Shown in pieces: positions 25,721-33,430 of a DNA stretch of 41,710 nucleotides (position 1 is its first letter; each line of letters opens with the position of its first letter). The position numbers and the translations under genes were made by a program. The stretch spans positions 1-41,710 of the forward strand of contig JAUWNW010000010.1 of NCBI GenBank assembly GCA_030612445.1, given 5' to 3'. This DNA comes from Candidatus Aminicenantota bacterium (GTDB lineage Bacteria; Acidobacteriota; Aminicenantia; Aminicenantales; Aminicenantaceae). The notes below the pieces were generated by a model, which worked only from the letters and a program-made list of their open reading frames with translations, was not told the origin of the DNA and did not search any database.

Positions 25721-27487
25721 TTATTCTTCTATCTTCTGTTTCAGGTAGCGGAGAGGAAGCATGCCATAGCTGAGGACTTTAGCCAGAAATTCTTTCTGGC
25801 TGTAGGAGTCGCCGGCCTTCTGTTTATAGTTTTTTTCCATGTCCAGTAATTCTTGATAACCGACATAAGCATAGGTTGCATCAAGTGGATTGAGGATAAT
25901 ACGGTTCCAGTTTTTTTCTGCTTCCGCTGTTGTTTGAAAACCTGTAATAGTCATCAATCTGACAGCTTGTTCTTTTGTAAGCCCACCCTGGTGAATATTT
26001 AAATCCAAGCTGAAATCAATAACTGCTTTTAACTTCAGCTTGAGCTGGTTTAACCTTAGCTTAAGGTCGTAATTTCCATATCCGGCTTTAATGATCATCT
26101 CTTCAATAAAAATCGGCCAACCTTTAATAAGAGGCAGATTGGGACGGAATTTTTTCAATAGGGAAGAGTCTTTATTGAGGTAAAAGTAAGGAATAAATTC
26201 GCCCGGATAAATTTTCCTGATTGTATAGAACGGGAGAAAATAATTATTATATTCTTCCAGTAGTGATTGAATTTTTTCCTCGCTTAGGTCATCTTCCAGG
26301 GGAGATATCTGGAGAAGGAAATCGTTGCCGGTTTCATAGAGGGGAGGGCATAATAAGCGGGTCCAGGTAATACCTTGAGCTTCAAGGGGCATTTCAGTAA
26401 TGTTAAGGTTGTTTTCGGGAATATCGATTAGTTGGTTTTCCTGAATAAATTTTTTGATGTCAGTTTTGATGTTTTTTATTTTTTCAATAAACTGATCGCT
26501 GGATACATGGTCGCTCTTGATCTTGTCAAATACACCCTTGATGGCAATGTTCCATACTTGCTCTTCTCCGCGTTGGGTAGTGAGCTGTTCCAGGTTTATC
26601 TCAGAGTACATTATCCGGTAGTAAGGAATGCAATTCAGGAACATTTCGCGGCGGATATTGTGCATATCCGCTTTTGTTCTGGCGATGAGTTCCTGAACCG
26701 GTAGCTCGTTCTGGAAATTTGCCCGTAATAGTCTGGTATGAGCGGTAGAAAGCCGGAAATTTCCTGTGGATTTAGGCAGAAGTTCATTGGAAAGATAATT
26801 ATTATAATCTTCCAGAGCAGGGATGACTTCAGCCAGATTTTTTTGAAGTTTGGTTTTTTGGTCTGCCGGGGCTTCTTCGATCAGCTGAGGTAGTTCGTTT
26901 TTGTAAAAATTCAGAACAGCAGGAAACTGCTTGATAGCGGTTTCGGTGAAGAGTTGGGGAGGAGTTTCAAGATTCTCTTTTGCTTGCTTTATAAGCTTGG
27001 CAAGGTCATTGAGTCTGCCTACTGCATTTTTTGTTCTTTCTTCTGCTGATCCGAAAGTGCCGGTCATCAAGCTGCGAACACTGTTAAGAAAAATATCATT
27101 GTAAAAAAGGGGATTGTAGGCCCAGGGTAAGGTCATTTCGTGCTTGGTAAGCTCCAGAGAGAGGCTATTAAGTACTATCTCATGTTCGATCTGGACTTCC
27201 GGGCTGAGAGCTGACTTGTCGATATCAGCTACAAATGCCTGGTTTAAGGCATCAAGTTCTTCGTGACGTTTTTCTATATTTTTTTTGTCCAGCTTCTCCA
27301 GTTTTTTATCATATTCATGAAAGCCAGCCATAGTTGCAGCAGTAGGGTAGAACTTCCACAGGGCATCAAAGTATTTATCCAGGGTTTTCTGGAATTTTTG
27401 ATCTTCTTTGTTTTGCTGAGCGGAAAGTAGTCCCATGCTTCCAAGCGTAAAGACTAGGATGCATAGCAGAGAGAGTATTTTCTTCAT
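25721..27487 (-). CDS. Secreted DUF885-family protein lacking the HExxPGH metal motif
   Basis: 588 residues with a Sec signal peptide (MKKILSLLCILVFTLGSMGL..AQQ). The all-helical DUF885 layout is clear: 'FDALWKFYPTAATMAGFHEYD' at the start, and in the C-terminal half 'GWPIFIEEMIIKAGY', 'VIDFSLDLNIHQGGLTKEQAVRLM', 'YAYVGYQEL' and 'SYGMLPLRYL'. The normal catalytic segment H-E-x-Y-P-G-H reads R-K-I-Y-P-G-E here (residues 424-430), so both His and the Glu are gone. It is probably not an active metallopeptidase; a binding or scaffold role is possible. SD GAGGAG precedes the ATG. Single gene. Confidence 0.88.
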   Translation of the reverse strand: MKKILSLLCILVFTLGSMGLLSAQQNKEDQKFQKTLDKYFDALWKFYPTAATMAGFHEYDKKLEKLDKKNIEKRHEELDALNQAFVADIDKSALSPEVQIEHEIVLNSLSLELTKHEMTLPWAYNPLFYNDIFLNSVRSLMTGTFGSAEERTKNAVGRLNDLAKLIKQAKENLETPPQLFTETAIKQFPAVLNFYKNELPQLIEEAPADQKTKLQKNLAEVIPALEDYNNYLSNELLPKSTGNFRLSTAHTRLLRANFQNELPVQELIARTKADMHNIRREMFLNCIPYYRIMYSEINLEQLTTQRGEEQVWNIAIKGVFDKIKSDHVSSDQFIEKIKNIKTDIKKFIQENQLIDIPENNLNITEMPLEAQGITWTRLLCPPLYETGNDFLLQISPLEDDLSEEKIQSLLEEYNNYFLPFYTIRKIYPGEFIPYFYLNKDSSLLKKFRPNLPLIKGWPIFIEEMIIKAGYGNYDLKLRLNQLKLKLKAVIDFSLDLNIHQGGLTKEQAVRLMTITGFQTTAEAEKNWNRIILNPLDATYAYVGYQELLDMEKNYKQKAGDSYSQKEFLAKVLSYGMLPLRYLKQKIEE

Positions 27488-27565
27488 GACATCTCCTCAA
27501 TATAAGAATTTTTAAAGCAAAATATTATCATATATATATTATAAATAGCAATAATCCTTATATTA

Positions 27566-28564
27566 TTACCAGCGGATAACAGCAGATGCCCAGGTGAAAC
27601 CTGAACCAAAGGCTGTGAGAACAATAATATCACCTTTTTTTATGCGGCCTTCCAGCAAGGCTTCATCTAAAGCTATGGGAATAGAGGCAGCGGTAGTATT
27701 ACCGAAACGGCTAATGTTTCTTATTACTTTTGGGACCGGGATTCCCAGTTTCTGGGCGACCATGAGACTGATCCTATCGTTTGCCTGGTGAGGAATAAGG
27801 TGATCGACATCATCGATAGTGAGGTTGTTATGTTTGAGAGCTGCCCATACGGCTTCCGGCATTTTTTCCACAGCCTTGATAAAAACATGCCGGCCATTCA
27901 TTTTGGGATAACATCTTTTACTGTCTATCATATCGTATGAGAAGGTCGGTTTTTCTTTTGGAGTGGGTGTTTCCATCCATAATTTTTTGACATTGCTACC
28001 GTCACTAAATAGATGAGTTGAAAGGATGCTCCGGTCTGAGTCTATTCCCGGCTCAAGTATGACGGCCCCACCTCCGTCTCCGAATAGCGTAGCCATATCT
28101 CTTCCTTCGTCGGAGAAGTCGAGGTTGGATGATTGGACTTCTGCCGCAACCAGGAGGATTTTTTTATAGGTCCCGGTTTTAATGTACTGGTCTGCAACTG
28201 AAAGTGCATATATAAATCCGCTGCACTGGTTCCTGATATCGAGAGCACCGATGTTGGACAATGCTAGTTTAGCTTGGACCTGAACCCCGATGCCGGGGAA
28301 ATAATGGTCGGGAGAAAGAGTGGCGGCAATAATGAATTCGATCTCTGTTTTGTCGATTCCTGCGGATTCTATTGCTTTAAGGGAAGCTTCGTAGGCAAGG
28401 TCAGAAGAGCCTGTCCCGGGTTCAGCGTAGTGCCTTTCTTTTATTCCTGTCCGCTGTTGAATCCATTCGTCTGAGGTATCAAAAAGTTTTTCCAGGTCGA
28501 AGTTGGTAACAGTCTTTGGGGGGATAAAATGTCCGGTTCCTGAAATAACAGTTTTAATGCTCAT
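27566..28564 (-). CDS. fabH: 3-oxoacyl-ACP synthase III (FabH-type)
   Basis: About 333 residues. Catalytic triad visible: Cys114 in RNQCSGFIYAL, His259 in DHLIPHQAND and Asn289 in SRFGNTTAAS. 'WIQQRTGIKER' and 'FGDGGGAVILEP' are further family motifs. It starts fatty acid chains by condensing an acyl-CoA with malonyl-ACP. The ATG at 28564 is preferred over an in-frame TTG one codon earlier. It is not in a fab operon. Given the nearby serine palmitoyltransferase-like gene, a role in a special acyl chain is possible, but housekeeping FabH is the simpler reading. Confidence 0.92.
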   Translation of the reverse strand: MSIKTVISGTGHFIPPKTVTNFDLEKLFDTSDEWIQQRTGIKERHYAEPGTGSSDLAYEASLKAIESAGIDKTEIEFIIAATLSPDHYFPGIGVQVQAKLALSNIGALDIRNQCSGFIYALSVADQYIKTGTYKKILLVAAEVQSSNLDFSDEGRDMATLFGDGGGAVILEPGIDSDRSILSTHLFSDGSNVKKLWMETPTPKEKPTFSYDMIDSKRCYPKMNGRHVFIKAVEKMPEAVWAALKHNNLTIDDVDHLIPHQANDRISLMVAQKLGIPVPKVIRNISRFGNTTAASIPIALDEALLEGRIKKGDIIVLTAFGSGFTWASAVIRW

Positions 28565-28680
28565 CAAGTTTATCGATTAATAATAAATGATTATTAAAAA
28601 AAAATAAAGAGATTTATTTGAGATTTATTTGTTTTGCACTTTTTGCTCAGATGCTTTAGTATTTTAGTCTGGATGGAGAG

Positions 28681-29160
28681 ATGAAAAAGCTGTTTATTTT
28701 TATAATTGCTGTTTTTGCACTTATCCAGGTACCTTCAGCCCTAGATTATGAGCTCCTGCAGATAAAGGCTTCCTTAAGCCCAAGAAGGCTTTCTCGAGGC
28801 CAGGAGGGAGAGATTGTTCTTAAGTTTACTATTAAGGAAGGTATAGTTATTAATTCTCTGCCGAATTTTATTATAGAATTAGACCCTTTAGAAGAACTTG
28901 TTTTTCCCAAAGATTTTTTTTCAGCCTCGGACCTTGAAATTAAGGTCATTGAAGAAAATGGAAAGGAGTTCCTTGACCTAAATGAACCAGTGAATATCCC
29001 TTTTACAGTTAAATTGAGTGCTAAGCGCGGGAATCATACAGTCACAGGGAAAGTCAAGTATTTTGCCTGTTCAAAGAAAGAAGCTTGGTGTTTGAAGGAT
29101 AAAACTACATTTTCCGCTTCATTTTACACCAGCAATAGAATTGTCCAAAAAAAACGCTGA
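28681..29160 (+). CDS. Orphan periplasmic DsbD-alpha-like protein
   Basis: 159 residues: signal peptide (MKKLFIFIIAVFALIQVPSA) and one immunoglobulin-like domain. 'GKVKYFACSKKEAWCLKDKTTF' resembles the end of the DsbD N-terminal domain (Y-x-A-C-x(n)-C-x-P), with two Cys spaced C-x6-C. In DsbD this domain passes electrons to periplasmic thiol proteins; here it occurs without the membrane and thioredoxin parts. It could be a redox partner of a CcdA-type protein elsewhere. It is divergent from fabH, with GGATGGAG upstream of ATG. Confidence 0.72.
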   Translation: MKKLFIFIIAVFALIQVPSALDYELLQIKASLSPRRLSRGQEGEIVLKFTIKEGIVINSLPNFIIELDPLEELVFPKDFFSASDLEIKVIEENGKEFLDLNEPVNIPFTVKLSAKRGNHTVTGKVKYFACSKKEAWCLKDKTTFSASFYTSNRIVQKKR

Positions 29161-29176
29161 GGCATAGTCCCGTAGG

Positions 29177-30148
29177 TTAAAGCCATTCCTGTTCTATATA
29201 CCAGTCAAGTGTTTCCTGTAAGGCAGCCTCGAGAGAATAATCAGGCTGGAAATCAAGTTTTTCTGTGGCTTTAGCAGTATCTGTAACCCAAGCTTCCTGC
29301 TTCATTTCTTTTAATTTGTGCCGATTTATAATTGTGGGCTTATTTATTAGTTTCCCTGTTAACTCTGATAGGAGGGCGAAAAGATATATCATAGGCAGGG
29401 GGATTTTAATTCTGGTCAATTTTTTACCTAAGAGGTGTGCGGCTGTGCGGCCTAACTCGTCCCAAGTGTAAGGCCTGGGGTCTGCAATGTGGAATATTTC
29501 TCCGCTTTTTAGGTCTTTATCGAGACAAAGCTTAAGAGATTTGACCAGGTCTTTTACATAACAGACACTCATCCTACTTTTTATGGAGCCGAAGGAGGGA
29601 AGAATGCCTTTGTTTATCAGTTTGAAATATGAAATAAAATCCCGGTCACGTGGTCCGAATACGGGCCCTACTCTTATTATGGTTATAGGGAATTTATCCT
29701 TAAATTTAAATGCCTCAATTTCTCCCTGCAGTTTGCTTTCACCATAGGGGGTAACAGGGCAGGGAATACTGGCTTCATCGACCTGATTGCCCTGCCGGCT
29801 GGGGCCAACTGCAGCTAGGCTGCTCAGATAAATGACTCTTTTGGGGGAGAGGTTTTGGGATAGGAGGGCCTGAAAAAGGCTTGCTGTTCCTTCCTGATTT
29901 GCTGTATAATAGTCAGCCGGTTTACTGGCTTTGGTAAATCCGGCATTATGAAAAATATAATCTATATCAGCTGGAAGAGATGGCATAGTTTGAAGATCTC
30001 CTTTCAAAGGATGGATGGGGAGTCCTTTCAGCCATTTTAAGTTATTAAGGTCACGAATCAGAGCGTATATTTTGATATTATGTTTTAATAAGGAATCAAT
30101 AAGATGACTTCCGATAAAGCCTGTTCCGCCGGTTACGAATATTTTCAC
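29177..30148 (-). CDS. Extended SDR, NAD-dependent epimerase/dehydratase (candidate ceramide/ketosphinganine reductase)
   Basis: 323 residues. N-terminal VTGGTGFIGSHL (GxxGxxG), 'IDYIFHNAGFTKA', Ser of 'YLSSLAAVG', and the catalytic pair Y-x-x-x-K in TPYGESKLQGE. Start is GTG at 30148. The sugar-nucleotide epimerase fold is common, but the position, divergent from a serine palmitoyltransferase-like gene, resembles the bacterial sphingolipid clusters in which an extended SDR (CerR) reduces the keto group. This specific role is an inference; a dTDP-sugar or steroid-like dehydrogenase is the alternative. Confidence 0.85.
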   Translation of the reverse strand: MKIFVTGGTGFIGSHLIDSLLKHNIKIYALIRDLNNLKWLKGLPIHPLKGDLQTMPSLPADIDYIFHNAGFTKASKPADYYTANQEGTASLFQALLSQNLSPKRVIYLSSLAAVGPSRQGNQVDEASIPCPVTPYGESKLQGEIEAFKFKDKFPITIIRVGPVFGPRDRDFISYFKLINKGILPSFGSIKSRMSVCYVKDLVKSLKLCLDKDLKSGEIFHIADPRPYTWDELGRTAAHLLGKKLTRIKIPLPMIYLFALLSELTGKLINKPTIINRHKLKEMKQEAWVTDTAKATEKLDFQPDYSLEAALQETLDWYIEQEWL

Positions 30149-30190
30149 ATGTCAAATTGTAAACAAATTGTTATATCAGGTCAATTATTT

Positions 30191-30320
30191 AAACCAGGGA
30201 TTATTGGAAAAAAATGTCGATATTGATTATAACTCTTGAAAAAAAAGTAAAATAACATAGAATATTGCCTAACCTGGATTATTCACGCGTCGACATTTTT
30301 TATGAATAGTTCAGGCCTAA
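30191..30320 (+). repeat. Short inverted-repeat element, copy 2 (AAAAAATGTCGA ends)
   Basis: A perfect 12-bp inverted repeat AAAAAATGTCGA (30209-30220 and 30290-30301). Its left flank is AACCAGGGATTATTGG, and the right flank read on the minus strand is GCCTGAACTATTCAT. An extra forward motif, CCTAACCTGGATTATTCA (30268-30285), lies inside the right part. It occupies most of the gap between the SDR and serine palmitoyltransferase genes. Confidence 0.75.
30236..30263 (+). promoter_or_regulatory. Possible promoter inside the repeat, reading into the serine palmitoyltransferase gene
   Basis: TTGAAA (30236-30241), 16 bases, TAGAAT (30258-30263): 5/6 in both hexamers. The transcript would start near 30270 and carry the repeat's right arm as leader. 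Confidence 0.4.
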
Positions 30321-30342
30321 TCAGGTCTAATAGGAGGATACT

Positions 30343-31527
30343 GTGGCAATTTTTGATAAATGCTATAAGTTTACAAGAGCTGAGGAAATACAGGAACAGG
30401 GGATGTATCCCTATTTTACTCCGATTCAAGAAGTTAATGGCAACAAAGTTTTAGTCAACGGCAAAGAGATGATTATGGTCGGCTCCAACAATTACCTTGG
30501 CTTGCTGGATCATCCCAAAGTCATGCAAGCTGCAAAGGATGCTATTGATAGGTATGGAGTGGCAACCTGTGGGTCAAGGTTTCTCAATGGGACTCTGGAT
30601 ATTCATGTCGAGCTGGAAGAAAGATTGGCTAAATTTATGAAAACTGAAGCAGCTTTAACATTCAGTACTGGTTTTCAAACCAACCAGGGGATCATATCCA
30701 CAATTGTTGGCAGGGGAGAAGCTGTAATAACCGACCGTATGGACCATGCCAGTATTATTGATGCCTGTCGTCTTTCCTATGGAGAGATTTATAAATATAA
30801 ACATAATAACATGGAAGATCTGGAAAGAATTCTGTCTATTTTAGATGATAAAGTCAATAAAATGATTATAGTTGATGGTGTATTCAGTATGGAAGGCGAC
30901 CTCACTGACTTGCCGGGAGTAGTAAAGCTGGCAAAGAAATACAAAGCTCAGCTTATGGTCGATGATGCCCATGGTATTGGAGTAATGGGAGAGAACGGGA
31001 GAGGGACAGCCGAGCATTTTGGAGTTGAAGAGGATGTTGATCTAGTCATGGGGACTTTCAGTAAAGCTTTTGCATCCCTGGGAGGTTTTGTTGTCGGCGA
31101 TAAGAAAGTAATCTCATATATAAAACATCACGCCCGGGCTTTGATCTTTAGTGCCAGTATCACTCCGGCTTCTGTTGCCACTGTTCTGGCTACACTTGAT
31201 ATCTTTGAGAAAGAACCTGAGCGGAGAAAAAGACTTTGGGAGATCACCGCTAAAATGCGAAATGGTTTCCAGGCTATGGGGTATGATACCGGGCCGACTG
31301 AGACTCCGGTTATTCCTGTTATCATTGGAGATGACGAGAGGGCCTTTATGATGTGGAAGATGTTAAGGGAGTTTGGAATTTTTACAAACCCCGTGATATA
31401 TCCAGCAGTTCCTCATGGTCAGGCGCTTATTAGAACAAGCTATTCAGCCTCTCATTCTGATGAAGAACTTGATGCTGTACTTACCGCTTTTGAAAAATGT
31501 GGGGAAATGTTGGGGGTATTAAAGTAA
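30343..31527 (+). CDS. spt: Serine palmitoyltransferase-like alpha-oxoamine synthase
   Basis: 394 residues. PLP-dependent fold type I: 'MVGSNNYLGLLDHPKV', 'GSRFLNGTLDIHVELEERLAKF', His135 in DRMDHASIID, Asp207 in MVDDAHGIGVMG, and the Schiff-base Lys241 in GTFSKAFASLGGF. Wording and N-terminus (EQGMYPYFTPIQ) are closest to the serine palmitoyltransferases of Bacteroidetes rather than BioF or Kbl, so it probably joins serine and an acyl thioester to give 3-ketosphinganine. GTG start with AGGAGG seven bases upstream. No bio genes are nearby, which argues against BioF. Cytoplasmic. Confidence 0.85.
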   Translation: MAIFDKCYKFTRAEEIQEQGMYPYFTPIQEVNGNKVLVNGKEMIMVGSNNYLGLLDHPKVMQAAKDAIDRYGVATCGSRFLNGTLDIHVELEERLAKFMKTEAALTFSTGFQTNQGIISTIVGRGEAVITDRMDHASIIDACRLSYGEIYKYKHNNMEDLERILSILDDKVNKMIIVDGVFSMEGDLTDLPGVVKLAKKYKAQLMVDDAHGIGVMGENGRGTAEHFGVEEDVDLVMGTFSKAFASLGGFVVGDKKVISYIKHHARALIFSASITPASVATVLATLDIFEKEPERRKRLWEITAKMRNGFQAMGYDTGPTETPVIPVIIGDDERAFMMWKMLREFGIFTNPVIYPAVPHGQALIRTSYSASHSDEELDAVLTAFEKCGEMLGVLK

Positions 31528-31566
31528 ATGGAACAATTCGCCGGAATTTCAGTTATATAAAGTACT

Positions 31567-33399
31567 ATGGCGTGGAGAATCAGAATGATATTTCAAATGA
31601 GAAAGACATTTGTAGCCTTTTTTCTAATTATCAGCTGTTTCAGCCAATTGTCGGCAGTACAGAGCATTCTTCCCGTCGAACAAGTCAAAGCTGGAATGAT
31701 TGGCAAGGGAAAGACTGTTTTTAAAGGCACTAAAATCGAAGAATTTGATGTAGAAATATTGGGTGTATTACGAAATGATCTCAGTCATGGGCCAAAAAAA
31801 AGTATGATTCTGGCTAAGCTGTCAGGCGGCGACCTGGAAAAAACCGGTGTTTCTGAGGGAATGAGCGGCAGCCCGGTTTATATTAAGGGAAAATTGATCG
31901 GAGCTATCGCTTATGGTTTCCCCAATTCAAAAGAAGCCATAGCCGGAATAACACCTATAGGGGAAATGCTGGCGATAGAAAAATCGAAAGCTCCCCAGTC
32001 TTTTTACTCAAGTTCCTTCCCTGTACGAAAATACATAAGTATGGAGGAGTTGTTAAATATTCATAAGGATGTCTTTCTTTCTTTTGGGGTGGATTATTAT
32101 GAGGGAAGAGCTTTTGTTCCTTTAAGAATCCCGCTTGTTTTTAAGGGGTTTTCATCTCTTGCTTTTGAAAAGTCAAAGTCTTGCTTTTCCAGGCTGGGTT
32201 TTAGCCCTATACTGGGTGTATCTCGAGAGCAGTCGCAAGAACTGATCGATTTACCAGACCTTTCCTTGAAGGCTGGAGATCCAGTGGGCGTACAGCTTAT
32301 CACCGGAGATATTAATCTTTCTGCTACCGGAACGGTTACATATGTGGATGGCAATAAAGTACTCGCTTTCGGCCACCCCCTGTATAATTTAGGTCCTGTT
32401 GAATACGCAATGGCTAAGGCCAGGGTTATTACGGTTATTCCAAGCATGACTACTTCCTTTAAAATTACGGCTACTGATTATCTGGTAGGCCGTTTTGTAC
32501 AGGACCGCTCAACCGGAGTATTGGGAGAGCTGGGGAAAATGCCACGGCTGATTCCGGTCAATATCAGTCTTCAAAATGCCGAGGGTGAAAAACAGAATTT
32601 TAAGGTCAAGATAATCAATAACAAGATCTTGACCCCCTTTTTATTAAACACTACTGTTTCAAGCATTATGCTGTCTGAGGAACGGTCTATCGGAGATCTT
32701 TCCCTTGCTTTGAAAGGAAATATTTTTCTTCAGGATGGAACTAGTATCCAGCTTGAAGATCTTTTTTCCGGAAATTTTGACACCGCGGTTGCTAATATGG
32801 CAAACCTGGTCACTGCTGTGACTTTCTTTTTGTCCAACAATGAGTTTAAAGATCTCGGGATCTTCCGAATTGATTTAGATTTTAAGGCGACTGAGGATAT
32901 TAGGATATCTCACCTCGAGAAAGTTTGGCTGGATAAATATGATGTATCTCCGGGAGAGATCATTCGTGTTAAGGTCTTTACCCGGGGCTATAGGGGAGAA
33001 CGGATTGTGCAGGATGGCGCCATTCCAGCGCCGAATCTCCCGTCTGGTTCAGAGTTCTATCTGGTTGTCGCAGATACTCAATCTCTCCAGCAGATTGAAA
33101 GGCTTCAATACCGGAGCCAGGCTTTTGTTCCTCGCAGTTTAGATCAATTGATAAGGGTTTTGAGTAACCAAAGGAAAAACAACCGGATCTATTTTAAAGT
33201 GCTGGCAGAGAAACCAGGTTTATTTTTAAAAGGGGAGGAAATGCCAAATCTGCCCCCTTCGATGAAATCTATGTTTTCTTCTCCCCGAGTAGCGACTTCA
33301 GCTCCTACCGAGCTTACTCAGTCAACCCTTGTAAATTATCAGCTGCCGGTGCCTTTTGTATTCCAAGGGATGGCTGTTATCCCGGTTAGGATAAAATAG
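31567..33399 (+). CDS. Secreted SpoIVB-type (S55) serine peptidase domain protein
   Basis: 610 residues. A signal peptide ends near residue 30 (an internal Met11 gives a cleaner one: MRKTFVAFFLIISCFSQLSA). Next is an S55-type domain with 'QVKAGMIGKGKTVFKGTKIEEFDVEILGVL' and the nucleophile motif GMSGSPVY (about 98-105), plus the 'LAFGHPLYNLGPVEYAMAKARVI' block with His. There is no PDZ domain, unlike SpoIVB. The long C-terminal region (about 280-610) is beta-rich and unknown. In non-sporulating phyla these are exported proteins of unknown target. It is followed after 31 bases by the propeller gene, a likely operon. Confidence 0.85.
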   Translation: MAWRIRMIFQMRKTFVAFFLIISCFSQLSAVQSILPVEQVKAGMIGKGKTVFKGTKIEEFDVEILGVLRNDLSHGPKKSMILAKLSGGDLEKTGVSEGMSGSPVYIKGKLIGAIAYGFPNSKEAIAGITPIGEMLAIEKSKAPQSFYSSSFPVRKYISMEELLNIHKDVFLSFGVDYYEGRAFVPLRIPLVFKGFSSLAFEKSKSCFSRLGFSPILGVSREQSQELIDLPDLSLKAGDPVGVQLITGDINLSATGTVTYVDGNKVLAFGHPLYNLGPVEYAMAKARVITVIPSMTTSFKITATDYLVGRFVQDRSTGVLGELGKMPRLIPVNISLQNAEGEKQNFKVKIINNKILTPFLLNTTVSSIMLSEERSIGDLSLALKGNIFLQDGTSIQLEDLFSGNFDTAVANMANLVTAVTFFLSNNEFKDLGIFRIDLDFKATEDIRISHLEKVWLDKYDVSPGEIIRVKVFTRGYRGERIVQDGAIPAPNLPSGSEFYLVVADTQSLQQIERLQYRSQAFVPRSLDQLIRVLSNQRKNNRIYFKVLAEKPGLFLKGEEMPNLPPSMKSMFSSPRVATSAPTELTQSTLVNYQLPVPFVFQGMAVIPVRIK

Positions 33400-33430
33400 C
33401 CTGTTTGAGAGATTTTATGGAGATAAGGTA

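Noticed and set aside
30343-31527. BioF (8-amino-7-oxononanoate synthase)
   Set aside because: Same fold, but the N-terminus and wording fit serine palmitoyltransferase better and there are no biotin genes nearby; not fully excluded.
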